NCBI GenBank assembly: GCA_937876195.1
Contig: CALEIK010000018.1
Span: forward strand, 45,397 to 109,396
Reading direction: 5' to 3'
From: an uncultured Flavobacteriales bacterium
GTDB taxonomy: Bacteria > Bacteroidota > Bacteroidia > Flavobacteriales_D > Crocinitomicaceae
DNA length: 64,000 bases
The first letter of the stretch is position 1; every line of letters begins with the position of its first letter. The notes beneath the pieces are model-generated. The model did not search any database, was not told the DNA's origin, and was given only the letters and a program-made list of their open reading frames with translations. The translations under genes and the position numbers were made by a program. This document shows positions 35,695 to 45,511 of this stretch, piece after piece.

Positions 35695-37329
35695 TTACTT
35701 CTTTTCAATTTCGCTCAAGTTCTCCATCTTCTTTTTCGCCAAGAATCCTTGAATGTCTTCAAAATGTTCTTTTACGCGTTGGTTCCCGAACTCAAAAACT
35801 TTTGTTGCCAATCCATCTAAAAAGTCACGATCGTGCGACACTAAAATCAGCGTTCCATCGAAATCGCGGAGTGCATCTTTAATAATGTCTTTTGTGCGCA
35901 TATCTAGGTGATTGGTAGGCTCATCGAGAATTAATAAATTCACTGGTTCCAACAACAACTTCATCATGGCCAATCGGGTTTTCTCACCGCCCGATAATAC
36001 TTTCACCAATTTGGAACTGTTGTCACCCCCAAACATAAACGCCCCTAGTAAATCTCGAATTTTATTTCGAATCTCTCCTTTGGCGATGTTATCAATGGTT
36101 TCAAAAACAGAGAGGTTTTCATCGAGCAAAGAAGCTTGATTTTGTGCAAAATAACCTATTTGAACATTGTGACCTAGCTCCAACGAGCCTTCAACATCAA
36201 TTTCTTTCATGATTGACTTTATCATGGTGGATTTTCCCTCACCATTTCTACCTACAAAAGCGACTTTTTCACCGCGCTCGATGACCAACGAAGCATTTTT
36301 AAATACCACATGATCGCCGTATTTTTTTGACAATTCTTTGACAACCACTGGGTAACTTCCAGCACGCGGAGCAGGCGGAAACTTTAAGCGAAGAGCGGAA
36401 GAATCAACCTCATCAATTTCAATCGTTTCAAGCTTCTCGAGCATTTTAACGCGCGATTGCACTTGGTTGGTTTTGGAGAAGGTTCCTCTAAATCGGTCGA
36501 TGAATTCTTGATTGTCTGCAATAAATCGCTGTTGCTCTTCAAATTGCTTTTGTTGTTGCGCACGACGTTCCTTGCGTAGTTCAAGGTAGTGGGAATACTT
36601 TGCTTTGTAGTCGTAAATTCGACCCATCGTTACCTCAATGGTTCTATTGGTAATATTGTCTACAAACGCTCTATCGTGAGAAATCACAACGACCGCTTTC
36701 GCTTGATTGATCAAAAAATCTTCCAACCATTCAATCGAATCGATGTCCATGTGGTTGGTTGGCTCATCCAACAAAATTAAATCAGGTTGCTGGAGTAAGA
36801 TTTTCGCTAGCTCAATACGCATGCGCCATCCACCACTAAATTCAGATGTTGGACGCGTAAAGTCTGAGCGCAAAAACCCCAGCCCTTGCAATACTTTTTC
36901 TACTTCTGCCTCGTAATTGATTTCTTCAATGGAATAGTACTTTTCGCTCAGTTCTGAGACCTGTTCTATGATTTTCATGTAATCATTCGAATCATAATCG
37001 GTGCGCGTTGTTAGCTCATCGTTCAATCGATCCATTTCATCTTTCATGGCAAAAATGGCCGCAAATGCTTTTGATGTTTCTTCAAAAACTGTGGCGTCAT
37101 CTTCTGTCAATAAATGTTGTGGTAAATAAGCAATAACTGCCTCTTTTGGAGCAGAAACCCCACCTTTGGTAGGCTTGTTGATCCCTGCAAGGATTTTTAA
37201 TAGTGTTGATTTTCCCGCTCCGTTTTTACCCATGAGCGCAATCTTGTCATTTTCATTAATTACAAAAGAGACATCGCTAAAAAGCGCACTTCCACTGAAT
37301 TCAACCGTTAAATTATCTACCGAAATCAT
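35695..37329 (-). CDS. ABC-F family ATPase
   Basis: 544 residues with two ABC domains and no membrane segments. Walker A motifs are GKNGAGKST (residues 34-42) and GRNGEGKST (about 358). Signature motifs are FSGGWRMRIELA and LSGGEKTRLAMM, and each domain has LLDEPTNHMD or LILDEPTNHLD. The linker with many Gln and Arg (about 250-300) matches the P-site tRNA interaction motif. ABC-F proteins act on the ribosome as translation factors (EttA, Uup and YbiT-like) or give antibiotic resistance; housekeeping is more likely here. Its promoter motif is at 37347. Confidence 0.93.
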   Translation of the reverse strand: MISVDNLTVEFSGSALFSDVSFVINENDKIALMGKNGAGKSTLLKILAGINKPTKGGVSAPKEAVIAYLPQHLLTEDDATVFEETSKAFAAIFAMKDEMDRLNDELTTRTDYDSNDYMKIIEQVSELSEKYYSIEEINYEAEVEKVLQGLGFLRSDFTRPTSEFSGGWRMRIELAKILLQQPDLILLDEPTNHMDIDSIEWLEDFLINQAKAVVVISHDRAFVDNITNRTIEVTMGRIYDYKAKYSHYLELRKERRAQQQKQFEEQQRFIADNQEFIDRFRGTFSKTNQVQSRVKMLEKLETIEIDEVDSSALRLKFPPAPRAGSYPVVVKELSKKYGDHVVFKNASLVIERGEKVAFVGRNGEGKSTMIKSIMKEIDVEGSLELGHNVQIGYFAQNQASLLDENLSVFETIDNIAKGEIRNKIRDLLGAFMFGGDNSSKLVKVLSGGEKTRLAMMKLLLEPVNLLILDEPTNHLDMRTKDIIKDALRDFDGTLILVSHDRDFLDGLATKVFEFGNQRVKEHFEDIQGFLAKKKMENLSEIEKK

Positions 37330-37346
37330 TGCTTAAAATTAGGGCG

Positions 37347-37354
37347 CAAAGATA
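37347..37354 (-). promoter_or_regulatory. Promoter -7 motif (TATCTTTG) for the ABC-F gene
   Basis: Reading the minus strand, TATCTTTG lies 17 bases before the ATG at 37329, a short leader typical for this window. Confidence 0.5.
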
Positions 37355-37460
37355 ACAACCTGAGTTCGATTATCCTTTCATAGTTCTCATTTTATTTTAA
37401 AAGGCTGATGGCGCGTTTTGGATGATGTAAAATCATTTACCAAAAAGAATAACTTGAAGT

Positions 37461-37706
37461 CTAAACGAATTTTTTCAAGTTGGCAATTAAATATTCGTTT
37501 TTTTTCTCAAAGTCTATTTTTAGTGATTCCTGTTCATCACAGTGTACAAAAGGAAAACCACTTACGGTTTTTACAGGCCCTTTGCTGTTTTTTCTGAATT
37601 CGTTGATTTTAAGTAATTCGCCTTTTTCTATTGCGATTAAAATACCGAGCTCAGTTTCCTCGTACGTGAGAAGGTCGTTTTTTTTGTTAAATTTTTCTAT
37701 CATCAT
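37461..37706 (-). CDS. Small hypothetical protein (81 aa)
   Basis: I do not recognise this family. It is an acidic/lysine-rich cytoplasmic protein with no signal peptide or membrane segment (YEETELGILIAIEKGELLKI, then a KKNEY tail). Two ATG codons in a row begin it, behind GTAAGAG. A TATCTTTG promoter motif on the same strand at 37764, 57 bases upstream, supports it over the opposite-strand frame of similar length (37480-37716), whose sequence is Phe/Ser-rich like an antisense shadow. Confidence 0.55.
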   Translation of the reverse strand: MMIEKFNKKNDLLTYEETELGILIAIEKGELLKINEFRKNSKGPVKTVSGFPFVHCDEQESLKIDFEKKNEYLIANLKKFV

Positions 37707-37763
37707 CTCTTACTAGCACAACACTATTTGTTTACTCAGGATAGAACGGTTTGGTATCAAAAG

Positions 37764-37788
37764 CAAAGATACATCTATTACTTGGTTC
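37764..37788 (-). promoter_or_regulatory. Promoter (TTTG-N16-TATCTTTG) for the 81-aa gene
   Basis: On the minus strand TTTG at 37785-37788 and TATCTTTG at 37764-37771 are 16 bases apart, slightly short of the usual spacing, with both elements perfect. Confidence 0.5.
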
Positions 37789-37998
37789 AAATGTAAAAAT
37801 ATTTGTGCAAAAAATTGACGGTAGAAAATAAGAATTTATTTGCGATTATTTCTACTTGCTCCTTCAGAATCTGATTTTGGAGTAGAGCGAGTCTAGTGAT
37901 CTATAACGGGTTATACTGTGTATTGTCAATGTTTTACGTGTAGCTTTCCCAACCTTTGTTCAAATAAGAGCGTTAACTAGACATCAAGAACTTACTAC

Positions 37999-40900
37999 AT
38001 GAAATTAATCACTTGTTTACTCATTTTCTCCCTTTCTTCCACAGCAGTATATTCTCAGTTATGGGGCTCGGTCAGTGAAAGCGCTTTTGTCAATGAAGCA
38101 CTTGACATCGAAACGGATGGGTCTGGAAACAGCTATGTTACAGGATATATTACAGGAGAGACAGCATTTAACACTGCAGTGAGCTTTCCTACAGCTCAAG
38201 GCAATGGAGATATTTATGTCGCTAAATACACGAATGCTGGAGCATTGGTATGGGTACGAAAATTTGGGGGATCATTTTCAGATCGAGCGTATGATTTAGC
38301 ATTGGACAACAATGGAAATATTTTTATTACAGGGCAGTTTTATGGAGCTGTTGACTTTGATGGAAATAGTATCACATCAAGTGCTAATTCCAAAGATATT
38401 TTTCTAGTAAAACTCGACAATAATGGAACGGCGCTATGGGCAATCTCGGAAGGAGGAACTGGAGCTGAAAATGCATATGGAATTACTTGCGATAATAGTG
38501 GAAACGTTATTCTGACAGGTCAGTTTGAAGGAGATGGAACACTAATTGGACAACCATTTTCCAGTACAGTGGATCCTGTCACAGGCTTACCTTCTTACGA
38601 TTTATTTGTATCAAAATATGACAGCAATGGAACCCCTCTATGGATTCAAGTAGGTGAGGCAAAATACGAAGACCGTGGTCTTGCAGTCACTATTGATGTG
38701 CAGGACAACATTTATATGAGTGGGCAGTATTCCGATACCCTCGCCTTCGCTGGGGGAACATTTCCGAATGGAGCTTACAACGTTGGACTACTTGTAAAGC
38801 TCTCACCAAACGGAGATCTGCTCTGGTTGAATACGCTTAAAGGAGGGTTTTGTATTCCCTATGATGTTGAAGTTAATGGCAACGACCTATTTGTGAGTGG
38901 TGATTTTCGAGGAAACCTTATTTATTCGAACAATGGTCTTTCACAGCATACCAATGCGCTGTATGACAACACAATATTTGTATTGAAAACGGCACTGGAC
39001 GGACAGCAGACGTGGACGAGTATCCTCGGCTCGGACAATGAACTATCAGCGCGGTCACTTTCAATCACCTCAGGGAAGGAAGTTTTTGTAACGGGCTATT
39101 TTTCATGCGCTTGGTCGGAGTTTCATCAAACACAAACTGCTGCGTATCGCTCAGTGGGTTTTAAGGATGCGTATCTGTGGAAAGTGAATCAAAATGGTAG
39201 CTTGAATAATGTTAAAACCTTTGGGAGTAAAAGGGATGACCTCGGGCACGGCGTAGCAATTATCAATAACAACCGTGCGATTATTTGTGGTGGTAGCACG
39301 GATGATTTGAATATTCCTGCAGCTATTGCAGGTCAATACACTGTTCAGAACAACAACTATTTCAATTTAAATGGAGGCGTTAGTGGTGAACCGGGGCATG
39401 TATATTTGAATGGGGATATTAGTCGAAACGCATTCATTACAACTGCAGTAACAGATCAAACGTTTAGCTACAATTACTTTGACAATCAACCAAATGATAG
39501 TCTTGTACCGCAAATATTTCCGTTGGAGGATACAATTCATCTTTGCGTACATGGTTCTATCTATGGCGATCCACTTACATACGACCACTTTGGTCCGGCT
39601 TATGAATATTTATGGAACACCAACCAAACGACCAATTCGATTTATGTAAATACTACTGGTGACTATGATGTTACAATTACAAGAGAGGATCAATGCTCTT
39701 TTGGAAGTGATAGTACATTTGTACTGATTCATCAATTGCCAGATTTACCCACTATGACGGATAATTTGGGCTTAGCGATTGACGCACCAGGACCATTGTA
39801 TTATAGCTATCATTTTTGTCATCCAGATTCGGTTGAAATTTGGTTCAATGGATTGGATACAGCATGCATAATTGAAATTACTAGCGGAGCTCAAGTATTC
39901 TCAGATACATTACCTCATTATTATTTTGAGAGTGGTTCGATCGTTGTGGAAGATCAATATTGCGAAAATACTGGGCATTTTACAATAGATTTTGATTACA
40001 CCAGTACGTATGACTATGACCCATACTTGACCTTGGTAGATGTGGTTGATTTTAATGATTCTATTTCGATTTGTTTTAACGAGTATGTTTTAGTGGAAAA
40101 CCATGATTACACGAACAACCCCAACGGAGTCTTTGGGCTCTTACCTGACGACCCCATGACCTCTTTGTTTTGGACAGTTAGCTTTAATGGAAGCGTGATT
40201 TTATCACAAGGAGGGGATTTTGATATTGCATTTTCTCCTCAGCAAACAGGATATTATACATTTCAATTAGAGGCTACGGCTGGATATGATAATTTATGCG
40301 GACTGGATACAACCAGTTATACCGTGATCGATTCATTCTATTTTGAGGTGCTTCCCAACCCTGTAGTTTCTGCCCCTCCAATTCTAGGAGACAATTTATT
40401 ATGTCCGAATGGCTCCGTTTATTTAACCGTCGATACCACGATAGTTGGATTTGGTTGGAGCGGTCCTGGAGTAATTTGGATTTCTGCTGATTTGGATTCT
40501 GCTCAAGTGACCGTAGCCGGGCATTATACGTATGGCGGAACATACACAGACACGGTAACAGGCTGCTCATCACAAGCAATATCACATTTTTATTTAATCG
40601 AGAAAGCACCCCCAACAATTTTGTTAGATCCTGCAGATGGAATTATCTGTCCCTATGATTCTATTTTACTTTATGTAGATGATATTTATCTAGATTATAG
40701 TTGGACAGGTCCGTCAGGGAGTAATTTATCCTCGACCTATTTTCATGAAGACGATGAGCAAGGATTTTATTACGTCACTGTGCTAGATGATGAAGGGTGT
40801 TATTTGACAAGTCCACCGGCTGAACTGAGGGAATATAGCACGCCATATTTAACAGTTGAACCATCAGTAATTTTGTGTGAAAACGAAACGACTACTGTGA

Positions 40901-42669
40901 GTGTTGTGGTCTTCGGTGATGGTGTTTATGATTGGATAAATCCCTTGGGACACATCGGAACAGACCTTATCGTTGATCAACCAGGCTGGTACATTTGTGA
41001 AATGACACAATGTGGAATTACAATCAGGGATAGTGTAGAAATCATCGATGGAAGCTTCACCATTTCTTTGAGCGCATCAGACACCTTGTTGTGCTTTGGT
41101 GAGGATATTTTGCTCACTGCAACAGCAGGACTTTCTGACTATCAATGGAGCAATGGCGATGTGGGAGTTAGTTCGATACTTACTGAAAACGAAGGAAGTT
41201 ATACCGTGAGCGCGTTTAATAATTACGGTTGCGAAGCAACTTCAAACGCTGTCGAGATTGTCTATGTCGAAAATTCTGAGCCGCCACAAATAAATGATAT
41301 TATCGTGTGTGTTGAAGGGAATGTGCTAATTACTAATCCAACAACGACAAACTGGTACACCAACGATTCTATTTTGATATCTTCAGGAAATAATCTAAAC
41401 ATAGATGTTCAAAGCGATACAACCATTTTGGTGAGTAACGCGCCTCTCGAATGCCCCGTTGTTTATGCGGAAATAGATATTGAATTAATACAGGAAATCC
41501 CAACCTATCAAGTTACTGGCGACACCAGCTTGTGTCACAATGAGAACTTGGAACTAGCAGTCAACTCTAACGACGAAACAATAAGTTGGTGGCATGTGGG
41601 AAATAGTGTGGGATCAGATACTAGTGTCGTTTTGGACAGTTCACTGCTGACGGATGGAGATACAATCACCTTAATAGTATCGAATGAATGTTATGCGGAT
41701 ACTTTGGTAACGGTTGTTCAGGTTTTTGACCAACAGACCATTAATATTACTCCTGATTCTATCGTGATGTGTTATTACGATGAACTTGAGCTTTCCATCG
41801 AAGAAGACTATGATGATGTTATTTGGATTGCGAACTTTGATACGATTCTAGGTACTGACATGTTTGTAACATCAGGATTGACGAGTGGGTACATTTATGT
41901 TCACGCCAATGACACCAATGGGTGTACCACAACATCGGATAGTGTATATGTATTTGTTTCCTACAATCCCGTGAATATTATTACAGACGTTGGTTTGAAT
42001 TGTTTTGGGGATTCTGTCAGTGTATGGGCTCAGACAACCAGCGATTCCATTCTCTGGACGACACCATTTGGTACGTTTACAGACACATTTTTTGTGGTTC
42101 ACCTTAACGATATAACTGCTGGTGTTTACACGGTACAAACGTGGGATACGTTGGGTTGTGAATACACGGATTCTGTTGACTTAACAACCTATCCGCTTCC
42201 GGTCATTAATCTTCCAGGTGATACAATTTTATGTTTAAACGATTATCTTGATGCGATGAATGGGATTGATAGCCTAAGCTTTTACTGGGCAAACTATGGC
42301 TTTGAGGATTCAGTGATTGTTGAGGGAACTGGATGGTATTACGTGACAGTCACCAATAATTATGGCTGTGTATTTGAAGATTCGGTGTATGTAGTTTCTG
42401 TGAACTGTGAGGATGAACTACCAAATGTGATCACCCCGAATGGTGATGGCGTAAATGATTACTTTTTCATAGATGAAGCGCCTATTTTCCCGAATAACAA
42501 GTTGACAATCGTGAACCGTTGGGGACAAGTGATTTTTGAAGACGATGGTTACAACAATACCTTCAATGGTGATGGGTTGAATGATGGAGTATACTTTTAC
42601 ACCTTTTACCGCGATTACAGACAGAGTCCAAATGTCTACCAAACGGGGTTTTTGCAAATACTACGATGA
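37999..42669 (+). CDS. Giant T9SS type B surface protein with propeller and Ig-like repeats
   Basis: 1556 residues with a signal peptide (MKLITCLLIFSLSSTAVYS). Residues 20-440 are SBBP-like blades (DGSGNSYVTGYI, DNNGNIFITGQF, DNSGNVILTGQF). Residues 520-1450 are many Ig/PKD-like modules of about 80 residues with ILCENETTTVSV-, LLCFGEDILLTA- and SLCHNENLELAV-type starts. The C-terminus is the gliding-motility-associated type B sorting domain: LPNVITPNGDGVNDYFFI, IVNRWGQVIFE, DGVYFYTFYRDYR. Type B proteins use the T9SS and are often linked to adhesion or gliding. No catalytic domain was seen. Cysteine at the start of each module is conserved. Confidence 0.87.
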   Translation: MKLITCLLIFSLSSTAVYSQLWGSVSESAFVNEALDIETDGSGNSYVTGYITGETAFNTAVSFPTAQGNGDIYVAKYTNAGALVWVRKFGGSFSDRAYDLALDNNGNIFITGQFYGAVDFDGNSITSSANSKDIFLVKLDNNGTALWAISEGGTGAENAYGITCDNSGNVILTGQFEGDGTLIGQPFSSTVDPVTGLPSYDLFVSKYDSNGTPLWIQVGEAKYEDRGLAVTIDVQDNIYMSGQYSDTLAFAGGTFPNGAYNVGLLVKLSPNGDLLWLNTLKGGFCIPYDVEVNGNDLFVSGDFRGNLIYSNNGLSQHTNALYDNTIFVLKTALDGQQTWTSILGSDNELSARSLSITSGKEVFVTGYFSCAWSEFHQTQTAAYRSVGFKDAYLWKVNQNGSLNNVKTFGSKRDDLGHGVAIINNNRAIICGGSTDDLNIPAAIAGQYTVQNNNYFNLNGGVSGEPGHVYLNGDISRNAFITTAVTDQTFSYNYFDNQPNDSLVPQIFPLEDTIHLCVHGSIYGDPLTYDHFGPAYEYLWNTNQTTNSIYVNTTGDYDVTITREDQCSFGSDSTFVLIHQLPDLPTMTDNLGLAIDAPGPLYYSYHFCHPDSVEIWFNGLDTACIIEITSGAQVFSDTLPHYYFESGSIVVEDQYCENTGHFTIDFDYTSTYDYDPYLTLVDVVDFNDSISICFNEYVLVENHDYTNNPNGVFGLLPDDPMTSLFWTVSFNGSVILSQGGDFDIAFSPQQTGYYTFQLEATAGYDNLCGLDTTSYTVIDSFYFEVLPNPVVSAPPILGDNLLCPNGSVYLTVDTTIVGFGWSGPGVIWISADLDSAQVTVAGHYTYGGTYTDTVTGCSSQAISHFYLIEKAPPTILLDPADGIICPYDSILLYVDDIYLDYSWTGPSGSNLSSTYFHEDDEQGFYYVTVLDDEGCYLTSPPAELREYSTPYLTVEPSVILCENETTTVSVVVFGDGVYDWINPLGHIGTDLIVDQPGWYICEMTQCGITIRDSVEIIDGSFTISLSASDTLLCFGEDILLTATAGLSDYQWSNGDVGVSSILTENEGSYTVSAFNNYGCEATSNAVEIVYVENSEPPQINDIIVCVEGNVLITNPTTTNWYTNDSILISSGNNLNIDVQSDTTILVSNAPLECPVVYAEIDIELIQEIPTYQVTGDTSLCHNENLELAVNSNDETISWWHVGNSVGSDTSVVLDSSLLTDGDTITLIVSNECYADTLVTVVQVFDQQTINITPDSIVMCYYDELELSIEEDYDDVIWIANFDTILGTDMFVTSGLTSGYIYVHANDTNGCTTTSDSVYVFVSYNPVNIITDVGLNCFGDSVSVWAQTTSDSILWTTPFGTFTDTFFVVHLNDITAGVYTVQTWDTLGCEYTDSVDLTTYPLPVINLPGDTILCLNDYLDAMNGIDSLSFYWANYGFEDSVIVEGTGWYYVTVTNNYGCVFEDSVYVVSVNCEDELPNVITPNGDGVNDYFFIDEAPIFPNNKLTIVNRWGQVIFEDDGYNNTFNGDGLNDGVYFYTFYRDYRQSPNVYQTGFLQILR

Positions 42670-42701
42670 TGTGAAGGAATTTAATAGTGGAATGTCGGGT
42701 T

Positions 42702-42738
42702 TCGGTCATTGAGCCTGTCGAAATGCCGAAATGCCGAA
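42702..42738 (+). repeat. Dispersed repeat family C, copy 1
   Basis: A 37-bp unit TCGGTCATTGAGCCTG followed by two CGAAATGC words. It differs at two positions from 60154-60190. It lies exactly between the ends of the giant T9SS gene and xseB. Confidence 0.75.
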
Positions 42739-42740
42739 TT

Positions 42741-42938
42741 CTACCCCTCCAACTCCTTCAAAATCTGATTTACATCTTCCTCAGTAGAAGTCAGCTTCGC
42801 TTTACAAAGCTTAATGAGTTCCGATGCGCGTTTTACTTTGATGCTGAGTTCATCGACAGAGATTTCACCATCTTCAATGTCGGCAACGATTTGTTTTAAT
42901 TCGTCAAACGCTTCTGTATATTTGATGTCTTTACTCAT
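42741..42938 (-). CDS. xseB: Exodeoxyribonuclease VII small subunit
   Basis: 65 residues, usual for XseB. EAFDELKQIVADIEDGEISVDELSIKVKRA is the family signature (in two parts of the helix). XseB binds in several copies along the coiled coil of XseA to form exonuclease VII, which degrades single-stranded DNA into oligonucleotides. Its start overlaps the xseA stop by four bases, so the pair is translationally coupled. Confidence 0.93.
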   Translation of the reverse strand: MSKDIKYTEAFDELKQIVADIEDGEISVDELSIKVKRASELIKLCKAKLTSTEEDVNQILKELEG

Positions 42939-44320
42939 GGTGTTTTCGTTATCTCTGTTACTTCTGATTCAATGCTAAAATTAGCAGTTTTTGTTATGAT
43001 TTTGTCTCCTTTTTGCGCTTTATTGGTCGATTTGATTGTTTTTCCATTCAATGTCGTGATGGAGAATCCGCGTTTAAGTACATTAATTGGATCCATCAAT
43101 TGAACCGAGTGTAGCAAGTTATTCAGCTCACTTTTTTTAAGCAAAAATTGGTTTTTCGAGGTACGTGGTAAATCGATGGAGAATTGCTCTACCAGTTTAC
43201 GGTTAACGTTGAACAAATAAGTCGATGCCCGTTGCGCATTTTGTGCGTGTAGTCGAATCTGCTGACCATTATGCTGCAAGGCATAGCGGACATTGCTGCT
43301 AACTTCTCGACTTTTCGCGATGAGTTGTTGTCCATTGTTGAATACCGCCTGTTGTGCACCGCTTCGACAATGACGCGATAGGTTGATGAGTGCATTTTTT
43401 TCTTCTTCCACCCTGGAAACCGCATAGTACTTTATGCTTTTTGTCGCATCCTTCAGTGGAACGGAAAAGTTGTGAAATGCTTGAATGAGAAAGTCGCCTA
43501 ATTCTGTCGGAGTAATTGCATTTCGAAAAGCGATCATTTCTGCTACGGTGAGATTGGTAGAATGTCCAATTCCGGTCAGAACGGGAATGGGAAACGAAGC
43601 AATAGCTTTGCACAGCGTATAATCATTGTAGCAGGAAAGTCCAACTTCGCCACCACCACCCCGCACGATTACGACAACATCAAAGTGATGCAGTACCTTT
43701 TTAATCCGTTCCAATTGTTGGATGATTGAACTTGAGGCATTGTCACCCTGAAGGTACGCTGGAAACAACATCGTAAAAAAGGTGTAGTTCCATTCATTCT
43801 TGTCCAGCACCTGCATAAAATCGGATAGCCCCTTGCTCGAATCAGCGGAAATAACGGCAACGCGTTTCGGTAAAAGCGGAAACGGTAATTGCTGATTGGC
43901 ATTCAACAAACCTTCTTTTTGCAATTTTAGCAATGTTTCTTGTCGCTCCCGTTGAAGTTCACCGAGCGCGTAATTTGGGTCAATATCTACTATCTGCAAA
44001 CTCAAACCGTAGGATTCGTGAAAGGTCACTTTGACCTGCATCAGCAGTGTGGTGTCCTCTTTTAATGGTTCTTTCACAACCTGAATAAACCGCTGATTGA
44101 TTTGTTCAAATTGATGATTCCAGATTGTTCCACGAATTTGAGCAACAATGCGCCCATTTTCTTTTTGAAGCAATTCTGGAAAGCAATGCCCGCTCGCAAA
44201 TCGATTGAGTTTGTGCATTTCAGCCTTTACCCAATACAATTGCTGATAGCGTTCTTCTATCGTTTTCCGAATAGAGGAAACAACTTGTTGAAGCGTAAAT
44301 ATTTTGGGTGTTTCAGGCAT
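42935..44320 (-). CDS. xseA: Exodeoxyribonuclease VII large subunit
   Basis: 461 residues from 44320 (MPETPKIFTLQQVV). An ATG six codons upstream is possible, but a -7-like TATCTTCA lies almost on it. The N-terminal OB domain (about 5-110) has YWVKAEMHKLNRFASGH and IVAQIRGTIW. The catalytic domain shows AVISADSSKGLSDFM and VVIVRGGGGEVGLSCYND, then GIGHSTNLTVAEM. A long coiled coil precedes the C-terminal LKRGFSITTLNGK segment. With XseB it forms exonuclease VII. Confidence 0.93.
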   Translation of the reverse strand: MPETPKIFTLQQVVSSIRKTIEERYQQLYWVKAEMHKLNRFASGHCFPELLQKENGRIVAQIRGTIWNHQFEQINQRFIQVVKEPLKEDTTLLMQVKVTFHESYGLSLQIVDIDPNYALGELQRERQETLLKLQKEGLLNANQQLPFPLLPKRVAVISADSSKGLSDFMQVLDKNEWNYTFFTMLFPAYLQGDNASSSIIQQLERIKKVLHHFDVVVIVRGGGGEVGLSCYNDYTLCKAIASFPIPVLTGIGHSTNLTVAEMIAFRNAITPTELGDFLIQAFHNFSVPLKDATKSIKYYAVSRVEEEKNALINLSRHCRSGAQQAVFNNGQQLIAKSREVSSNVRYALQHNGQQIRLHAQNAQRASTYLFNVNRKLVEQFSIDLPRTSKNQFLLKKSELNNLLHSVQLMDPINVLKRGFSITTLNGKTIKSTNKAQKGDKIITKTANFSIESEVTEITKTP

Positions 44321-44386
44321 TGAATGTGAAGATAGCAAGAATCTTTTAAGGAATACTGATCGCAGGAAGTTTATGCAAAAAGTCTA

Positions 44387-44443
44387 TTTTTGGTGAATAT
44401 GTTCACCAAAAACATCGATATTTGGTGAATACGTTCACCGAAA
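44387..44443. promoter_or_regulatory. Two tandem GGTGAA-N4-TTCACC palindromes
   Basis: Site 1 (44387-44412) has perfect 11-base arms TTTTTGGTGAA/TTCACCAAAAA around TATG. Site 2 (44421-44443) has TTTGGTGAA/TTCACCGAAA around TACG with one mismatch in the arms. Centres are 32 bases apart, about three helical turns. They lie between the GNAT stop and the xseA start. They could be a paired operator for xseAB or hairpins at the end of the CBS-GNAT transcript. There is no T-rich tail in the GNAT reading direction. Confidence 0.6.
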
Positions 44444-44460
44444 ACACAAAAACCATTTAC

Positions 44461-44985
44461 CTATACAGCACCTTCATCTCCAAAAATCACCAGTTCCATC
44501 TCGTTAAAAACACCGTTTTTTAATCGTTTCATGCCGTTTCTCTCAGCCACTTTCATCGAGTCCACATTTTCTGGGTGAATGGTCGAAACATAAAGCGAAG
44601 AGATGCCCAATTGGTTTCCAACTTCACGCATGTGCGTTGCTGCTTCGGTAGCATAGCCTTTCCCCCAGTGCGATTGCATCAAAGAATAGCCAATTTCATA
44701 AATTGTTTTCCCTTCAAATTCTCGGGAAATGATGCCACATAAACCAATCAAATCACCAGAACTTTTTTCAATGACAGCAAGCATACCGAGACCGTTTTCT
44801 TGGTACCTATCTAATTGTCGATTGATCCAATCTGTGGATAATTCGAGATTGCTTTTGCTTTCGTCAAATCCAAAAAAGCGCAACCGATCATTGTCCATAA
44901 AAAATGGTTCCCAAAGTGGAATGTCACTTTCGGTAAGTGCTCTAAAATCTAGTCGTTGCGATGAATGATTGAAATAGGACTGCAT
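44461..44985 (-). CDS. GNAT family N-acetyltransferase
   Basis: 174 residues. The sequence LTESDIPLWEPFFMDNDRL, GLCGIISREFEGKTIYEIGY and the acetyl-CoA loop HWGKGYATEAATHM match the RimJ/RimL-like acetyltransferase_3 group. It transfers an acetyl group from acetyl-CoA to an amine on a protein or small molecule; the substrate is unknown. It begins seven bases after the CBS gene stop and is probably co-transcribed with it. Confidence 0.88.
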   Translation of the reverse strand: MQSYFNHSSQRLDFRALTESDIPLWEPFFMDNDRLRFFGFDESKSNLELSTDWINRQLDRYQENGLGMLAVIEKSSGDLIGLCGIISREFEGKTIYEIGYSLMQSHWGKGYATEAATHMREVGNQLGISSLYVSTIHPENVDSMKVAERNGMKRLKNGVFNEMELVIFGDEGAV

Positions 44986-44992
44986 GATAAAT

Positions 44993-45352
44993 TTAAATTT
45001 CTGAGTACACTTTAATAATATCCATAGAGCTAACCATCCCTACCACTTTCCCATCTTCCATGACAACCAAGTGATGCACATTGTTCTTCACCATGATTGC
45101 AGCAGCATCCTTCACTCGATTGTTTTTTAGAACAATATGAACTCGGTCGGACATAATATTCTGCACCAACTCATTTTCATCGTGGCATTTAGCGACATCA
45201 CTCGACGAAACGATTCCAGTAATTGTTCCGTCTTCTTCCAAAACAGGCAAGGCATTAATATTCTTCCGAGAAAGTAAATCCTTTAAATAGGTTACTTTGT
45301 TATTTCTATTGGTGATCGTTACAGGAACGCTCATAATCTCTTCTACTTTCAT
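44993..45352 (-). CDS. Two-CBS-domain protein
   Basis: 119 residues made only of a CBS pair (VTYLKDLLSRKNINALPVLE with GIVSSSDVA, then VKDAAAIMVKNNVHHLVVME with GMVSSMDII). Such stand-alone pairs bind adenine nucleotides and act as cytoplasmic energy or signal sensors. It is the first gene of a two-gene operon with the GNAT acetyltransferase. The partner protein is unknown. Confidence 0.9.
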   Translation of the reverse strand: MKVEEIMSVPVTITNRNNKVTYLKDLLSRKNINALPVLEEDGTITGIVSSSDVAKCHDENELVQNIMSDRVHIVLKNNRVKDAAAIMVKNNVHHLVVMEDGKVVGMVSSMDIIKVYSEI

Positions 45353-45511
45353 GGTTTAAGAAGTTTGGGTAATTTGATGCATGAAAATTACTAATTCAAC
45401 CTAAAAGTAACTTATTTACTCTTTGTAGCTATTTTAACGAGTGAATAAAATGCACAATTCAGGCAATATAGTTTGGGACAAAATCGATGTTCTGTTTGCT
45501 TCGGTAAGATT

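Noticed and set aside
37480..37716. Plus-strand ORF opposite the 81-residue gene
   Set aside because: Phe/Ser-rich composition typical of an antisense shadow, and no promoter motif on that strand.
44387..44443. Start of a CRISPR array
   Set aside because: Only two palindromes with a short gap, not direct repeats with unique spacers, and no cas genes.
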